From: JAFCUW01 sp049897565
GTDB taxonomy: Bacteria > Pseudomonadota > Gammaproteobacteria > Burkholderiales > Burkholderiaceae_D
Direction of reading: 5' to 3'
Length of the DNA stretch: 64,000 nucleotides
Assembly: GCF_049897565.1 (NCBI RefSeq)
Contig: NZ_JAFCWM010000022.1
Location: 1-64,000, forward strand
Part shown: piece after piece, positions 1-12,678 of the stretch
How positions within the stretch are numbered: the first letter of the stretch is position 1
How the letters are laid out: each line of letters begins with the position of its first letter
Made by a program: the position numbers and the translations under genes
Notes under the pieces: model-generated
Seen by the model: only the letters and a program-made list of their open reading frames with translations
Database searches by the model: none
What the model was told of the DNA's origin: nothing

Positions 1-103
1 CAACCCGATCGCGATGGAAGAAGGCCTGCGCTTCGCCATCCGTGAAGGCGGTCGTACCGTCGGCGCCGGCGTCGTTGCCAAGATCCTCAGCGAAGGTAAA
101 TAA
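1..103 (+). CDS. tuf: Elongation factor Tu, 3' end (partial)
   Basis: Only the last 33 codons are present, in the frame starting at base 2. They encode the EF-Tu C-terminus, ending in the strongly conserved EEGLRFAIREGGRTVGAG segment and a final SEGK before the TAA at 101-103. EF-Tu delivers aminoacyl-tRNA to the ribosome in the cytoplasm. Its position just before tRNA-Trp, secE and nusG is the usual betaproteobacterial order, in which this is one of two tuf copies. The 5' part lies outside the window, so which copy this is cannot be told from here. Confidence 0.97.
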   Translation, partial: NPIAMEEGLRFAIREGGRTVGAGVVAKILSEGK

Positions 104-155
104 TCTTAGGGGAAAGACCCTGTGGGTCCGTCTCCTCCGATCATTGCAGTACAAG

Positions 156-186
156 AGGGGATCGGCCCTGGGCCGGTCCCCTTTGT
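156..186 (+). terminator. Rho-independent terminator after tuf
   Basis: A 12-bp stem (156-167 with 171-182, one G-U pair) closes a CTG loop and is followed by a short TTT run. It sits about 50 bases after the tuf stop and ends that operon before the tRNA-Trp promoter. Confidence 0.8.
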
Positions 187-228
187 AGATTTGGGATCGT
201 GTGATTCCAGGTCGAGGAAGTTGGCGGC

Positions 229-257
229 TTGCCCGGACGCGTGTCCGATGGTACAAT
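229..257 (+). promoter_or_regulatory. Sigma-70 promoter for tRNA-Trp/secE/nusG
   Basis: TTGCCC (229-234) and TACAAT (252-257) are separated by exactly 17 bp. This places the transcription start near 264, about 20 bases before the tRNA gene. The match and position make it the likely promoter for the tRNA and probably for secE-nusG by read-through. Confidence 0.65.
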
Positions 258-282
258 CGTCGATTCCACTGAAGTTTTACGT

Positions 283-358
283 AGGGACGTAGCTCAATTG
301 GCAGAGCGTCGGTCTCCAAAACCGAAGGTTGGGGGTTCGATGCCCTCCGTCCCTGCCA
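283..358 (+). tRNA. trpT: tRNA-Trp (anticodon CCA)
   Basis: The 76-base gene folds as a full cloverleaf: the acceptor stem AGGGACG pairs with CGTCCCT, the T arm has GGTTCGATGCC, and the discriminator G is followed by an encoded CCA. The anticodon CCA is at 316-318 in the loop CTCCAAA. It closely matches bacterial tRNA-Trp, and the tuf - trpT - secE order is classical. Confidence 0.97.
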
Positions 359-392
359 CCGTTCTGGTGCTGGGCACCGAAAGTAAAAAAGT

Positions 393-782
393 ATGTCTAA
401 TCAAACCGTGCAAACCGTAAGCACGTCGAACGACAAGTTTAAGGTGGCGCTGGCAGTAGTTGCCGCGATTGCAGGGGTCGTCGGGTTCTTCTACCTGAAA
501 GGCCAAAATAAACCAGCTTTGATGTGCGCCGGCGCACTCGTGGCTGGTTTGGCTATTGCCGTCCTGCTTTTGTGGACTTCCGCCACGGGCCGTGAATTCC
601 TCAGCTTTGCCAAGGAAGCTGTTCGCGAGACCAAGAAGGTTGTCTGGCCGACGCGCAAGGAAGCGACGCAGATTACCATGATCGTGTTCGCGTTCGTGCT
701 GGTGATGGCGATGTTCCTGTGGGGTACGGACAAGATCCTGGAATTCCTGCTGTACGACTTAATCCTGGGTTGGAAACAATAA
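393..782 (+). CDS. secE: Preprotein translocase subunit SecE
   Basis: SecE stabilises SecY in the SecYEG channel of the inner membrane. The 129-residue product is the three-helix proteobacterial form: hydrophobic segments at about residues 15-34, 40-61 and 96-118, with the conserved cytoplasmic amphipathic part including VVWPTRKEATQ just before the last helix. The length equals the usual 120-130. The ATG at 393 is the first in frame after the tRNA and has only a weak purine-rich site ahead of it. Its TAA shares a base with the nusG ATG (TAATG), so the two are translationally coupled. Confidence 0.97.
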   Translation: MSNQTVQTVSTSNDKFKVALAVVAAIAGVVGFFYLKGQNKPALMCAGALVAGLAIAVLLLWTSATGREFLSFAKEAVRETKKVVWPTRKEATQITMIVFAFVLVMAMFLWGTDKILEFLLYDLILGWKQ

Positions 783-1396
783 TGAGCGAAATTGTACAAG
801 ACGATGCGGCCGGCGAAGAAGTCCCGGCACAAGACGCTGGTGCACCGCTGAGCGTTCCAGTTAGCAACAAGCGCTGGTATGTCGTGCACGCGTATTCGGG
901 CATGGAAAAGAGCGTCATGCGCGCCCTGACCGAGCGCGTCGAACGCGCCGGCATGCAAGACCAGTTCGGCCAGATTCTGGTGCCGGTCGAAGAAGTCGTC
1001 GAAGTCAAGAACGGCGTCAAGTCGGTCTCCGAGCGTCGTTTCTTCCCTGGCTACGTGCTGGTCGAGATGGAAATGACCGACGAGACGTGGCACCTGGTGA
1101 AAAACACCAGCAAGGTCACCGGTTTCATCGGCGGCAAGTCGAACAAGCCGACGCCGATTCCGGCGCGCGAGATCGACAAGATCATGCAGCAGATGCAAGA
1201 GGGCGTCGAGAAGCCGCGTCCGAAAGTGCTGTACGAAGTGGGCGAGCAGGTGCGTATCAAGGATGGTCCGTTCACTGACTTCAACGGCAACGTCGAAGAA
1301 GTCAACTACGAGAAATCCAAGGTGCGTGTCTCGGTCACCATCTTCGGCCGCGCAACGCCAGTCGAACTCGAATTCGGCCAGGTCGAGAAAGTCTAA
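782..1396 (+). CDS. nusG: Transcription termination/antitermination factor NusG
   Basis: NusG binds RNA polymerase, suppresses pausing, links it to the ribosome and assists Rho. The 204-residue product has the NGN domain (from KRWYVVHAYSGMEKSV, about residue 29, through FFPGYVLVEM) and a C-terminal KOW domain (QVRIKDGPFTDFNG through FGRATPVELEFGQVEKV). The first ~28 residues are an acidic, low-complexity extension compared with the E. coli protein. The ATG at 782 was chosen because it overlaps the secE stop; an upstream in-frame ATG at 719 lies inside secE and is not credible. Confidence 0.96.
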   Translation: MSEIVQDDAAGEEVPAQDAGAPLSVPVSNKRWYVVHAYSGMEKSVMRALTERVERAGMQDQFGQILVPVEEVVEVKNGVKSVSERRFFPGYVLVEMEMTDETWHLVKNTSKVTGFIGGKSNKPTPIPAREIDKIMQQMQEGVEKPRPKVLYEVGEQVRIKDGPFTDFNGNVEEVNYEKSKVRVSVTIFGRATPVELEFGQVEKV

Positions 1397-1415
1397 ACAT
1401 ATTGGTGTCAATGCT

Positions 1416-1459
1416 GCGCACCGCAGGTGCGTTGCTTTGATACCGACATTTCAGATAAA
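1416..1459 (+). promoter_or_regulatory. Hairpin after nusG and possible rplK promoter
   Basis: A 7-bp stem (1416-1422 with 1426-1432, loop GCA) follows nusG by about 20 bases and could end or attenuate that transcript. It runs into TTGCTT (1432-1437), followed 16 bp later by GATAAA (1454-1459), a moderate sigma-70 match that could start the rplK-rplA transcript. Both assignments are tentative. Confidence 0.35.
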
Positions 1460-1510
1460 CATCCGCCTAACCGGGGCGGCGCCGAAGTCAGGCAAATCCC
1501 GGTAAGAGGA

Positions 1511-1537
1511 GCCTCGCCATTGTAATTCCGGCGGGGC
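1511..1537 (+). promoter_or_regulatory. rplK leader hairpin, possible L1 operator
   Basis: An 8-bp stem (1511-1518 with 1530-1537, one G-U pair) with an 11-base loop lies 30 bases before the rplK start. In many bacteria L1 represses its own L11-L1 mRNA through a structure mimicking its 23S site in this leader. Position and structure fit, but I did not compare it base by base with the rRNA site. Confidence 0.4.
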
Positions 1538-1567
1538 GCTACTACTCAAATCAAGATAGGAGCCATC

Positions 1568-1999
1568 ATGGCAAAGAAAATCATTGGTTTTATCAAGCTG
1601 CAAGTACCGGCTGGTAAAGCAAACCCATCTCCACCGATCGGCCCGGCACTGGGTCAGCGCGGCCTGAACATCATGGAATTCTGCAAGGCGTTCAACGCCC
1701 AGACCCAGGGTGTCGAGCCAGGTATGCCAATTCCAGTCGTGATCACCGCGTTTGCGGACAAGTCGTTCACGTTCGTGATGAAGACGCCGCCTGCGACCTA
1801 CCTGATCAAGAAAGCCGCCGGCATCACCAAAGGTTCGCCAAAGCCACATACCGACAAAGTCGGTTCGCTGACCCGCGCCCAAGCTGAAGAAATCGCAAAA
1901 ACAAAACAGCCAGATCTGACCGCTGCCGACATGGATGCCGCAGTGCGCATCATCGCCGGTTCCGCGCGTTCGATGGGCATCACGGTGGAAGGGATCTAA
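1568..1999 (+). CDS. rplK: Large ribosomal subunit protein uL11
   Basis: L11 forms the GTPase-associated centre of the 50S subunit with L10 and L12, where elongation factors dock. The 143-residue product is of standard length. It has the N-terminal KLQVPAGKANPSPPIGPALG signature and a C-terminal rRNA-binding domain ending in SARSMGITVEGI. An AGGAG-type site (about 1557-1561) precedes the ATG. The rplA start follows two bases after the stop, so the two are co-transcribed and probably translationally coupled. Confidence 0.98.
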   Translation: MAKKIIGFIKLQVPAGKANPSPPIGPALGQRGLNIMEFCKAFNAQTQGVEPGMPIPVVITAFADKSFTFVMKTPPATYLIKKAAGITKGSPKPHTDKVGSLTRAQAEEIAKTKQPDLTAADMDAAVRIIAGSARSMGITVEGI

Positions 2000-2001
2000 T
2001 C

Positions 2002-2697
2002 ATGGCAAAACTGTCCAAGCGCGTCAAAGCAATCAAGGCCAAGGTCGACCGTAACAAGTCGTATGGCTTCGACAATGCAGTAGCCCTGATCAAGGAATTC
2101 GCCACCGCCAAGTTCAACGAGTCGATCGACGTCTCGGTGCAGCTGGGTGTGGATCCGAAGAAATCGGACCAGGTTGTCCGCGGTTCCGTCGTGCTGCCAG
2201 CTGGCACCGGCAAGACCGTTCGCGTTGCAGTGTTCGCCACCGGCGACAAGGCTGAGCAGGCGAAAGCTGCCGGCGCCGACATCGTCGGCATGGAAGACCT
2301 GGCTGAGATGGTCAAAGCCGGCAACATGCCTTTCGATATCGTCATCGCGTCGCCAGACACGATGCGTATCGTCGGTACCCTCGGCCAGATCCTCGGACCA
2401 CGCGGCCTGATGCCTAACCCGAAAGTCGGCACCGTTACCGCCGACGTCGCTACCGCGGTGAAAAACGCGAAAGCCGGCCAGGTTCAGTACCGTACCGACA
2501 AGGCAGGCATCATTCACGCCACCATCGGCCGCAAGTCGTTCGCCGATGCTGACCTGAAGAGCAACCTGGTCGCGCTGATCGATGCACTGAACAAGGCCAA
2601 GCCAGCCACGTCGAAGGGTGTGTACGTACGCAAAGTATCGCTGTCGTCGACCATGGGCGGCGGCGTGCGCGTCGACCAGACCAGTCTGGCAGCTTAA
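2002..2697 (+). CDS. rplA: Large ribosomal subunit protein uL1
   Basis: L1 forms the mobile stalk of the 50S subunit at the E site and is usually the translational repressor of the rplK-rplA transcript. The 231-residue product is full length, with typical segments such as GPRGLMPNPKVGTVT (about residues 132-146) and a C-terminal KVSLSSTMGGGVRVD. It directly follows rplK. A 263-base untranslated stretch then separates it from rplJ. Confidence 0.98.
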   Translation: MAKLSKRVKAIKAKVDRNKSYGFDNAVALIKEFATAKFNESIDVSVQLGVDPKKSDQVVRGSVVLPAGTGKTVRVAVFATGDKAEQAKAAGADIVGMEDLAEMVKAGNMPFDIVIASPDTMRIVGTLGQILGPRGLMPNPKVGTVTADVATAVKNAKAGQVQYRTDKAGIIHATIGRKSFADADLKSNLVALIDALNKAKPATSKGVYVRKVSLSSTMGGGVRVDQTSLAA

Positions 2698-2706
2698 GAA
2701 TCAAAT

Positions 2707-2763
2707 CCGCGCGCTTCGGCGTGCGGTAAATCTTTGGGCTGGTCGGGGATTTTCCCCGGCCAG
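2707..2763 (+). terminator. Two hairpins after rplA (terminator/attenuator)
   Basis: An 8-bp stem capped by a TTCG tetraloop (2707-2714 with 2719-2726) is followed by a 10-bp stem (2739-2748 with 2754-2763). Each has one G-U pair. There is no long T run, so they may be a leaky terminator or a processing site that adjusts L11-L1 to L10-L12 output. Confidence 0.5.
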
Positions 2764-2775
2764 ACAATCAAAGAC

Positions 2776-2960
2776 CGTTGGGCCAAAGGCAGAAGGTGAG
2801 CCGGAGGTTAAAAGGACTTACCCAACGCAGATGGTGTACCCGAGCAAGTTTTGTAGTCCATGCTGCGTGAATTCATCCGCTCAGTTGTACTCTTTACTTC
2901 GGACGCCGTTGTTCGAACCGATGCGAGGCATTTGCCGAGCATCATTTAAGGAGGTTGACC
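2776..2960 (+). promoter_or_regulatory. rplJ (L10) mRNA leader
   Basis: The long untranslated leader of rplJ begins with a closing stem, CGTTGGG (2776-2782) with CCCAACG (2821-2827), around a purine-rich internal region containing GGTTAAAAGGACTTA. The L10-L12 complex usually binds such a leader and blocks its own translation. The segment ends with a strong ribosome binding site AAGGAGG (2948-2954), 6 bases before the GTG at 2961. The assignment rests on position and the closing stem. Confidence 0.6.
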
Positions 2961-3497
2961 GTGGGTCTCAATCTGAATGACAAAAAGGCCGTCGTCGCCG
3001 AAGTTTCCGCAAAAGTAGCATCTGCGCAAACGATCGTCGTGGCCGAATATCGTGGCATCCAGGTTGGTCACTTGACGCAACTTCGTGCTAAAGCGCGTGC
3101 TCAAGGCGTGTACCTGCGTGTGTTGAAAAATACGCTCGCTCGTCGCTCCGTCGAAGGCACGCCGTTTGCTACCCTGGCTGACGCCATGACCGGTCCGTTG
3201 ATCTACTCGATCTCGGACGATGCAGTTGCAGCAGCGCGAGTCATCAATGACTTCGCTAAAACCAACGACAAACTGGTCATCAAAGCTGGTAACTACGCAG
3301 GCAAGTCGCTCGATAAAGCGGCCGTTGCAGCGTTGGCAAGCATTCCTAGCCGTGAAGTTCTCATCGCGCAGTTGTTGGGCGTGATGCTGGCTCCGGTGTC
3401 GGGCTTTGCACGTGGTCTGGCTGCCCTGGCAGCGAAAAAAGGCGAAGGCGCCGCTCCAGCAGAAGCTGTTGCAGAAGAAGCCCCAGCAGCAGCGTAA
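2961..3497 (+). CDS. rplJ: Large ribosomal subunit protein uL10
   Basis: L10 anchors the L12 dimers to the ribosomal stalk. The product is 178 residues, starting GLNLNDKKAVVAEV after the initiator, with the conserved VAEYRGI and LRVLKNTLARR segments and an Ala/Glu-rich C-terminal tail that carries L12. I chose the GTG at 2961: it sits 6 bases after the AAGGAGG site and gives the usual N-terminus. A TTG at 2955 in the same frame immediately abuts that site and cannot be used with it. Confidence 0.96.
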   Translation: MGLNLNDKKAVVAEVSAKVASAQTIVVAEYRGIQVGHLTQLRAKARAQGVYLRVLKNTLARRSVEGTPFATLADAMTGPLIYSISDDAVAAARVINDFAKTNDKLVIKAGNYAGKSLDKAAVAALASIPSREVLIAQLLGVMLAPVSGFARGLAALAAKKGEGAAPAEAVAEEAPAAA

Positions 3498-3534
3498 TCG
3501 TTGCGCTTTTTTCAGTTAATACCAACTTGTGGGG

Positions 3535-3558
3535 CAGATCCAGGCGCAGCCTGGTCTG
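3535..3558 (+). promoter_or_regulatory. Hairpin in the rplJ-rplL gap
   Basis: A 10-bp stem with one bulged U and a GCA loop lies between rplJ and rplL, about 37 bases before the rplL start. It could regulate rplL translation, which must run about four-fold above L10, or protect or process the mRNA. No T run follows it. Confidence 0.5.
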
Positions 3559-3595
3559 TCCTCAACACTATAAGTACACAAATTAGGAGTTTCAA

Positions 3596-3970
3596 ATGGC
3601 AATCAGCAAAGACGACATCCTGGCAGCAGTTAGCGAAATGTCCGTAATGGACCTGAACGACCTGGTCAAGGCATTCGAAGAAAAGTTCGGCGTTTCGGCA
3701 GCAGCAATGTCGTCGGGCCCAGCGGCCGGCGGCGCAGCAGCAGCTGCTGTTGAAGAGCAGACCGAGTTCAACCTGGTCCTGTCGGACTTCGGCGCGAACA
3801 AAGTCGGCGTCATCAAGGCAGTTCGCGAAATCACCGGCCTGGGCTTGAAAGAAGCTAAAGACCTGGTCGACGGCGCACCGAAGACGGTTAAAGAAGCAAT
3901 CTCGAAAGCGGACGCAGAAGCTGGCAAAGCCAAGCTGGAAGCCGCTGGCGCGAAAGCTGAAATCAAGTAA
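3596..3970 (+). CDS. rplL: Large ribosomal subunit protein bL12 (L7/L12)
   Basis: L12 forms the flexible stalk dimers that recruit translation GTPases. The 124-residue product shows the N-terminal dimerisation helices, an Ala/Gly-rich hinge (about residues 38-52, including GPAAGGAAAAA) and the conserved C-terminal domain with EKTEF-like and GLGLKEAKDLVDGAPKTVKE segments. A TAGGAG site lies about 9 bases before the ATG. It is the last ribosomal gene of the block. Confidence 0.98.
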   Translation: MAISKDDILAAVSEMSVMDLNDLVKAFEEKFGVSAAAMSSGPAAGGAAAAAVEEQTEFNLVLSDFGANKVGVIKAVREITGLGLKEAKDLVDGAPKTVKEAISKADAEAGKAKLEAAGAKAEIK

Positions 3971-4000
3971 TAGCAGTATCAGGCGGCAGTACCGCGCCAG

Positions 4001-4050
4001 AGTCAAAGCTTGCGGTTTCCCTCTGAAAGGAGGGGAATGCGGCTTTGGCT
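4001..4050 (+). terminator. rplL-rpoB attenuator/processing hairpin
   Basis: A long imperfect stem pairs AGTCAAAGC (4001-4009) with GCTTTGGCT (4042-4050). An inner GTTTCCCTC/GAGGGGAAT stem closes a short TGAAAG loop, and CTTTTG follows. In E. coli the same position has a partial terminator and RNase III site that lowers rpoBC relative to the ribosomal genes. The same role is inferred here. Confidence 0.7.
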
Positions 4051-4206
4051 CTTTTGTCGTCCCCGTCGTATATGTAGTAAGGTAGTACCCTGTATCTGTT
4101 CGATCTTCTTTTCACCTGACATAAAGTTCGAGACTTGAGGCCTTTCCAGTGCGCCGGACCCTGGAAATTCCTGAATTCTCATCCTTTAGTCACTCACGGA
4201 GTGTCC

Positions 4207-8313
<4,107 letters not shown>

Positions 8314-8319
8314 GTCCAA

Positions 8320-8344
8320 GGGTCTGACCCCACGGGTCAGACCC
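8320..8344 (+). repeat. Short palindrome between rpoB and rpoC (REP-like)
   Basis: GGGTCTGACCC (8320-8330) and its perfect reverse complement (8334-8344) form an 11-bp hairpin with a CAC loop, seven bases after rpoB. The sequence resembles the GGTCTGACCC/GGTCAG motifs of the larger palindromes at 34.0, 43.1 and 49.3 kb. No T run follows, so transcription probably continues into rpoC. Confidence 0.7.
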
Positions 8345-8415
8345 AGATTTAACTGCCGCCGTAGTACGGGACCTCGGTCCCAAGTATTTAGAAATTCAAT
8401 CACCTGGAGTGATAC

Positions 8416-11400
8416 ATGAAAGCACTGCTCGATCTATTCAAGCAAGTTCAAACGAATGAAACCTTCGACGCCATCAAGATTGGCCTGGCGTCGCCTGAAA
8501 AAATCCGTTCGTGGTCCTACGGCGAAGTCAAAAAGCCGGAAACCATCAACTACCGTACCTTCAAGCCTGAGCGCGACGGCCTGTTCTGCGCCAAGATTTT
8601 TGGTCCTATCAAGGACTACGAGTGCCTGTGCGGCAAGTACAAGCGCCTGAAACACCGCGGCGTGATCTGCGAAAAGTGCGGCGTCGAAGTCACGCTGGCC
8701 AAAGTGCGCCGCGAGCGCATGGGCCACATCGAGCTCGCTTCGCCAACCGCGCACATCTGGTTCCTGAAGTCGCTGCCGTCGCGTCTGGGCATGGTCCTCG
8801 ACATGACCTTGCGGGACATCGAACGCGTCTTGTACTTCGAAGCATACGTGGTCACCGACCCGGGCATGACGCCGCTGAAGAAGTGCCAGATCATGTCGGA
8901 AGACGACTACGCCGCCAAGTACGAAGAGTACGGCGACGACTTCACCGCATTCATGGGCGCCGAAGGCATCCGTGAGCTGCTGCGTTCGATCGACATCCAC
9001 CGCGATGCCGAGGCGCTGCGCGTCGAGCTGAAAGAGTCGAAGTCCGAAGCGAAGATCAAGAAATACGCCAAGCGCCTGAAAGTGCTCGAGGCATTCCAGC
9101 GTTCGGGCATCAAGCCGGACTGGATGATCATGGAAGTGCTGCCGGTGCTGCCGCCGGAACTGCGTCCACTGGTCCCGCTGGACGGCGGCCGCTTTGCGAC
9201 CTCCGACCTGAACGACCTGTATCGCCGCGTCATCAACCGTAATAACCGCCTGAAGCGCCTGATGGAACTGCGCGCGCCGGAAATCATTACGCGTAACGAA
9301 AAGCGCATGCTGCAAGAAGCGGTCGACTCGCTGCTGGACAACGGCCGTCGCGGCAAAGCGATGACCGGCGCCAACAAGCGTCCGCTGAAGTCGCTCGCCG
9401 AAATGATCAAGGGCAAGGGCGGTCGTTTCCGTCAGAACTTGCTGGGCAAGCGTGTCGACTACTCGGGCCGTTCGGTCATCGTGGTCGGTCCTCAGCTCAA
9501 ACTGCACCAGTGCGGCCTGCCGAAACTGATGGCCCTCGAACTGTTCAAGCCGTTCATCTTCAACAAGCTCGAACTGATGGGTCTGGCAACGACGATCAAG
9601 GCCGCCAAGAAGCTGGTCGAGATCCAGGAACCGGTCGTCTGGGACATCCTGGAAGACGTGATCCGCGAACACCCGATCATGCTCAACCGTGCGCCTACGC
9701 TGCACCGTCTGGGTATCCAGGCATTCGAGCCGGTCCTGATTGAAGGCAAGGCCATCCAGCTGCACCCACTCGTCTGCGCGGCGTTCAACGCCGACTTCGA
9801 CGGTGACCAGATGGCTGTCCACGTCCCGCTGTCGATCGAAGCGCAGATGGAAGCGCGCACGCTGATGCTGGCGTCGAACAACATTCTGTTCCCGTCGAAC
9901 GGCGAGCCGTCGATCGTTCCTTCGCAGGATATCGTGCTCGGTCTGTACTACGCGACCCGCGAAGCGATCAACGCCAAGAACGAAGGCATGTTGTTTACCG
10001 ACGTGTCGGAAGTCATTCGCGCCTACGACAACAAGGAAGTGGAACTGACGACCCGTATCACGGTCCGTATCGTCGAGAACCCGAAAGATGCCGAGACCGG
10101 CGAATTCGTGCGCACCGTCACGCGCTACGAAACCACCGTCGGCCGCGCCATCCTGTCCGAAATCTTGCCGCATGGCCTGCCGTTCTCGGTACTGAACAAG
10201 GCCCTGAAGAAGAAAGAGATTTCGAAGCTGATCAACACGTCGTTCCGCAAGTGCGGCCTGCGTGCCACCGTCGTGTTCGCCGACAAGCTGATGCAGTCCG
10301 GTTTCCGTCTCGCGACGCGCGCCGGGATCTCGATCGCCGTCGACGACATGCTGGTACCGCCGCAGAAGGTCACCCTGATCGCGGCCGCGGAGCAGGAAGT
10401 CAAGCAGATCGAACAGCAGTATTCGTCCGGCCTGGTCACTTCCGGCGAGCGTTACAACAAGGTCGTCGACATCTGGGGCAAGACCTCGGACGAAGTCGGC
10501 AAGGCGATGATGGACCAGTTGAAAGTAGAAGATGTCATCAAGCGCGACGGCACCAAGTCGACGCAGGAATCGTTCAACGCCATTTACATGATGGCCGACT
10601 CCGGCGCGCGCGGTTCCGCGGCCCAGATTCGCCAGTTGGCCGGTATGCGAGGCCTGATGGCCAAGCCGGACGGTTCGATTATCGAGACGCCGATTACCGC
10701 GAACTTCCGCGAAGGCCTGAACGTGCTTCAGTACTTCATCTCGACCCACGGCGCTCGTAAAGGCCTGGCCGACACCGCGCTGAAAACCGCGAACTCGGGT
10801 TACCTGACGCGCCGCCTGGTCGACGTGACGCAGGATCTGGTTGTCATCGAGGACGATTGCAACACCACCAACGGCGCGCTGATGAAGGCGCTGGTCGAAG
10901 GCGGTGAAGTCATCGAGCCGCTGCGCGACCGTATCCTCGGCCGTGTCAACGTGCACGACATCGTCAATCCGGAAAGCCAGGAAACGCTGTACGAAGCAGG
11001 TTCCCTGCTCGACGAAGACATGGTCGAAGAAATCGAACGCCTGTCGATCGACGAAGTCAAGGTCCGTACGCCGCTCACTTGCGACACGCGCTTCGGCCTG
11101 TGCGCCATGTGCTACGGCCGTGACCTCGGCCGCGGCAGCATGGTCAACGCCGGCGAAGCTGTCGGTGTGGTCGCTGCGCAGTCGATCGGTGAGCCAGGTA
11201 CCCAGCTGACGATGCGTACGTTCCACATCGGTGGTGCGGCATCGCGTGCTGCGGTGGCGTCGTCGGTGGAAGCGAAGTCGAACGGTACCATCCGTTTCAC
11301 CGCGACCATGCGTTACGTCACCAACGGCAAGGGTTCGCAGATCGTCATTTCCCGTTCCGGCGAAGTGCTGATCACGGACGACCATGGCCGCGAGCGCGAG

Positions 11401-12657
11401 CGTCATAAAGTGCCGTACGGCGCGACCCTGAACGTCAAGGATGGCAACGTCATCAAGGCCGGTACGGCCCTGGCGACGTGGGATCCGCTGACCCGTCCGA
11501 TCATCACCGAGTACGCAGGAACTGTGCGCTTCGAGAACGTGGAAGAGGGCGTCACCGTTGCTCGCCAGGTCGATGAAGTGACCGGCCTGTCGACCCTGGT
11601 GGCGATCGATGCGAAGCGTCGTGGTTCGCTGACCAAGACCTTGCGTCCACAGGTCAAGCTGCTCAACGAGAACAACGAAGAAGTCAAGATTGCCGGCACC
11701 GAACACAGTGTGGCGATCGGCTTCCAGGTTGGCGCGCTGATCATGGTCAAGGACGGCCAGTCGGTATCGGTCGGTGAAGTGCTGGCACGTATCCCGACCG
11801 AATCGCAGAAGACGCGCGACATTACCGGTGGTCTGCCACGGGTTGCCGAGCTGTTCGAAGCGCGTTCGCCGAAAGACGCCGGCATGCTGGCGGAAGTCAC
11901 GGGTACGGTTGCGTTCGGTAAAGAAACCAAAGGCAAGCAGCGTCTGGAAATCACGGACATGGACGGCAACAAGCACGAGTTCCTGATCACCAAGGACAAG
12001 CAAGTGCTGGTACACGACGGCCAGGTAGTGAACAAGGGCGAGATGATCGTGGACGGCCCGGCCGATCCACAGGACATCCTGCGTCTGCTGGGTATCGAAG
12101 CGCTGGCCCGTTACATCGTCGACGAAGTGCAGGACGTCTACCGTCTGCAGGGCGTGAAGATCAACGACAAGCACATCGAAGTGATCGTGCGTCAGATGCT
12201 GCGCCGCGTGCAGATCGTCGAAGCTGGCGATGCGAACTACATCGTCGGTGAACAGGTCGAGCGTTCGGAACTGCTGGACGAAAACGACCGCGTCACTGCC
12301 GCCGGCAAGATCCCAGCAACGTACGAAAACGTACTGCTGGGTATTACCAAGGCATCGCTGTCGACCGATTCGTTCATCTCGGCTGCATCGTTCCAGGAAA
12401 CCACCCGCGTCCTTACCGAAGCGGCGATCATGGGCAAGCGCGACGGTCTGCGCGGCCTGAAGGAAAACGTCATCGTCGGCCGCCTGATTCCTGGCGGTAC
12501 GGGTCTCGCGTTCCATCGCGCCAAGAAGGAGAAAGAAGCGTGGGAAGTCGAAGAGCGTGCAGCGTTGCTGCAGCAGGAGAAGGCCAACATGGCTTCCGAG
12601 CTGCAAGCGATGGAAGACAGCACCGCAGCAGCAACCCATCAGGGCGACGACGCGTAA
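8416..12657 (+). CDS. rpoC: RNA polymerase subunit beta'
   Basis: Beta' completes the RNA polymerase active site. The 1413-residue product has the N-terminal zinc ribbon (CLCGKYKRLKHRGVICEKCG, about residues 70-88), the catalytic NADFDGDQ motif with its magnesium-binding aspartates near residue 458, and the second zinc site including CDTRFGLCAMCYG near residue 890. A TGGAG site precedes the ATG. The C-terminus ends in a short low-complexity acidic tail. Transcription ends at the strong terminator 22 bases downstream. Confidence 0.98.
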   Translation: MKALLDLFKQVQTNETFDAIKIGLASPEKIRSWSYGEVKKPETINYRTFKPERDGLFCAKIFGPIKDYECLCGKYKRLKHRGVICEKCGVEVTLAKVRRERMGHIELASPTAHIWFLKSLPSRLGMVLDMTLRDIERVLYFEAYVVTDPGMTPLKKCQIMSEDDYAAKYEEYGDDFTAFMGAEGIRELLRSIDIHRDAEALRVELKESKSEAKIKKYAKRLKVLEAFQRSGIKPDWMIMEVLPVLPPELRPLVPLDGGRFATSDLNDLYRRVINRNNRLKRLMELRAPEIITRNEKRMLQEAVDSLLDNGRRGKAMTGANKRPLKSLAEMIKGKGGRFRQNLLGKRVDYSGRSVIVVGPQLKLHQCGLPKLMALELFKPFIFNKLELMGLATTIKAAKKLVEIQEPVVWDILEDVIREHPIMLNRAPTLHRLGIQAFEPVLIEGKAIQLHPLVCAAFNADFDGDQMAVHVPLSIEAQMEARTLMLASNNILFPSNGEPSIVPSQDIVLGLYYATREAINAKNEGMLFTDVSEVIRAYDNKEVELTTRITVRIVENPKDAETGEFVRTVTRYETTVGRAILSEILPHGLPFSVLNKALKKKEISKLINTSFRKCGLRATVVFADKLMQSGFRLATRAGISIAVDDMLVPPQKVTLIAAAEQEVKQIEQQYSSGLVTSGERYNKVVDIWGKTSDEVGKAMMDQLKVEDVIKRDGTKSTQESFNAIYMMADSGARGSAAQIRQLAGMRGLMAKPDGSIIETPITANFREGLNVLQYFISTHGARKGLADTALKTANSGYLTRRLVDVTQDLVVIEDDCNTTNGALMKALVEGGEVIEPLRDRILGRVNVHDIVNPESQETLYEAGSLLDEDMVEEIERLSIDEVKVRTPLTCDTRFGLCAMCYGRDLGRGSMVNAGEAVGVVAAQSIGEPGTQLTMRTFHIGGAASRAAVASSVEAKSNGTIRFTATMRYVTNGKGSQIVISRSGEVLITDDHGRERERHKVPYGATLNVKDGNVIKAGTALATWDPLTRPIITEYAGTVRFENVEEGVTVARQVDEVTGLSTLVAIDAKRRGSLTKTLRPQVKLLNENNEEVKIAGTEHSVAIGFQVGALIMVKDGQSVSVGEVLARIPTESQKTRDITGGLPRVAELFEARSPKDAGMLAEVTGTVAFGKETKGKQRLEITDMDGNKHEFLITKDKQVLVHDGQVVNKGEMIVDGPADPQDILRLLGIEALARYIVDEVQDVYRLQGVKINDKHIEVIVRQMLRRVQIVEAGDANYIVGEQVERSELLDENDRVTAAGKIPATYENVLLGITKASLSTDSFISAASFQETTRVLTEAAIMGKRDGLRGLKENVIVGRLIPGGTGLAFHRAKKEKEAWEVEERAALLQQEKANMASELQAMEDSTAAATHQGDDA

Positions 12658-12678
12658 TTAGCTAGTCACCCAAACGAA

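Noticed and set aside
2955..2963. TTG at 2955 as the rplJ start
   Set aside because: It immediately abuts the AAGGAGG ribosome binding site. The GTG at 2961 is correctly spaced and gives the conserved L10 N-terminus.
8434..12639. Long open frame antisense to rpoC
   Set aside because: Same codon-bias shadow as for rpoB, with no ribosome binding site or recognisable domain.
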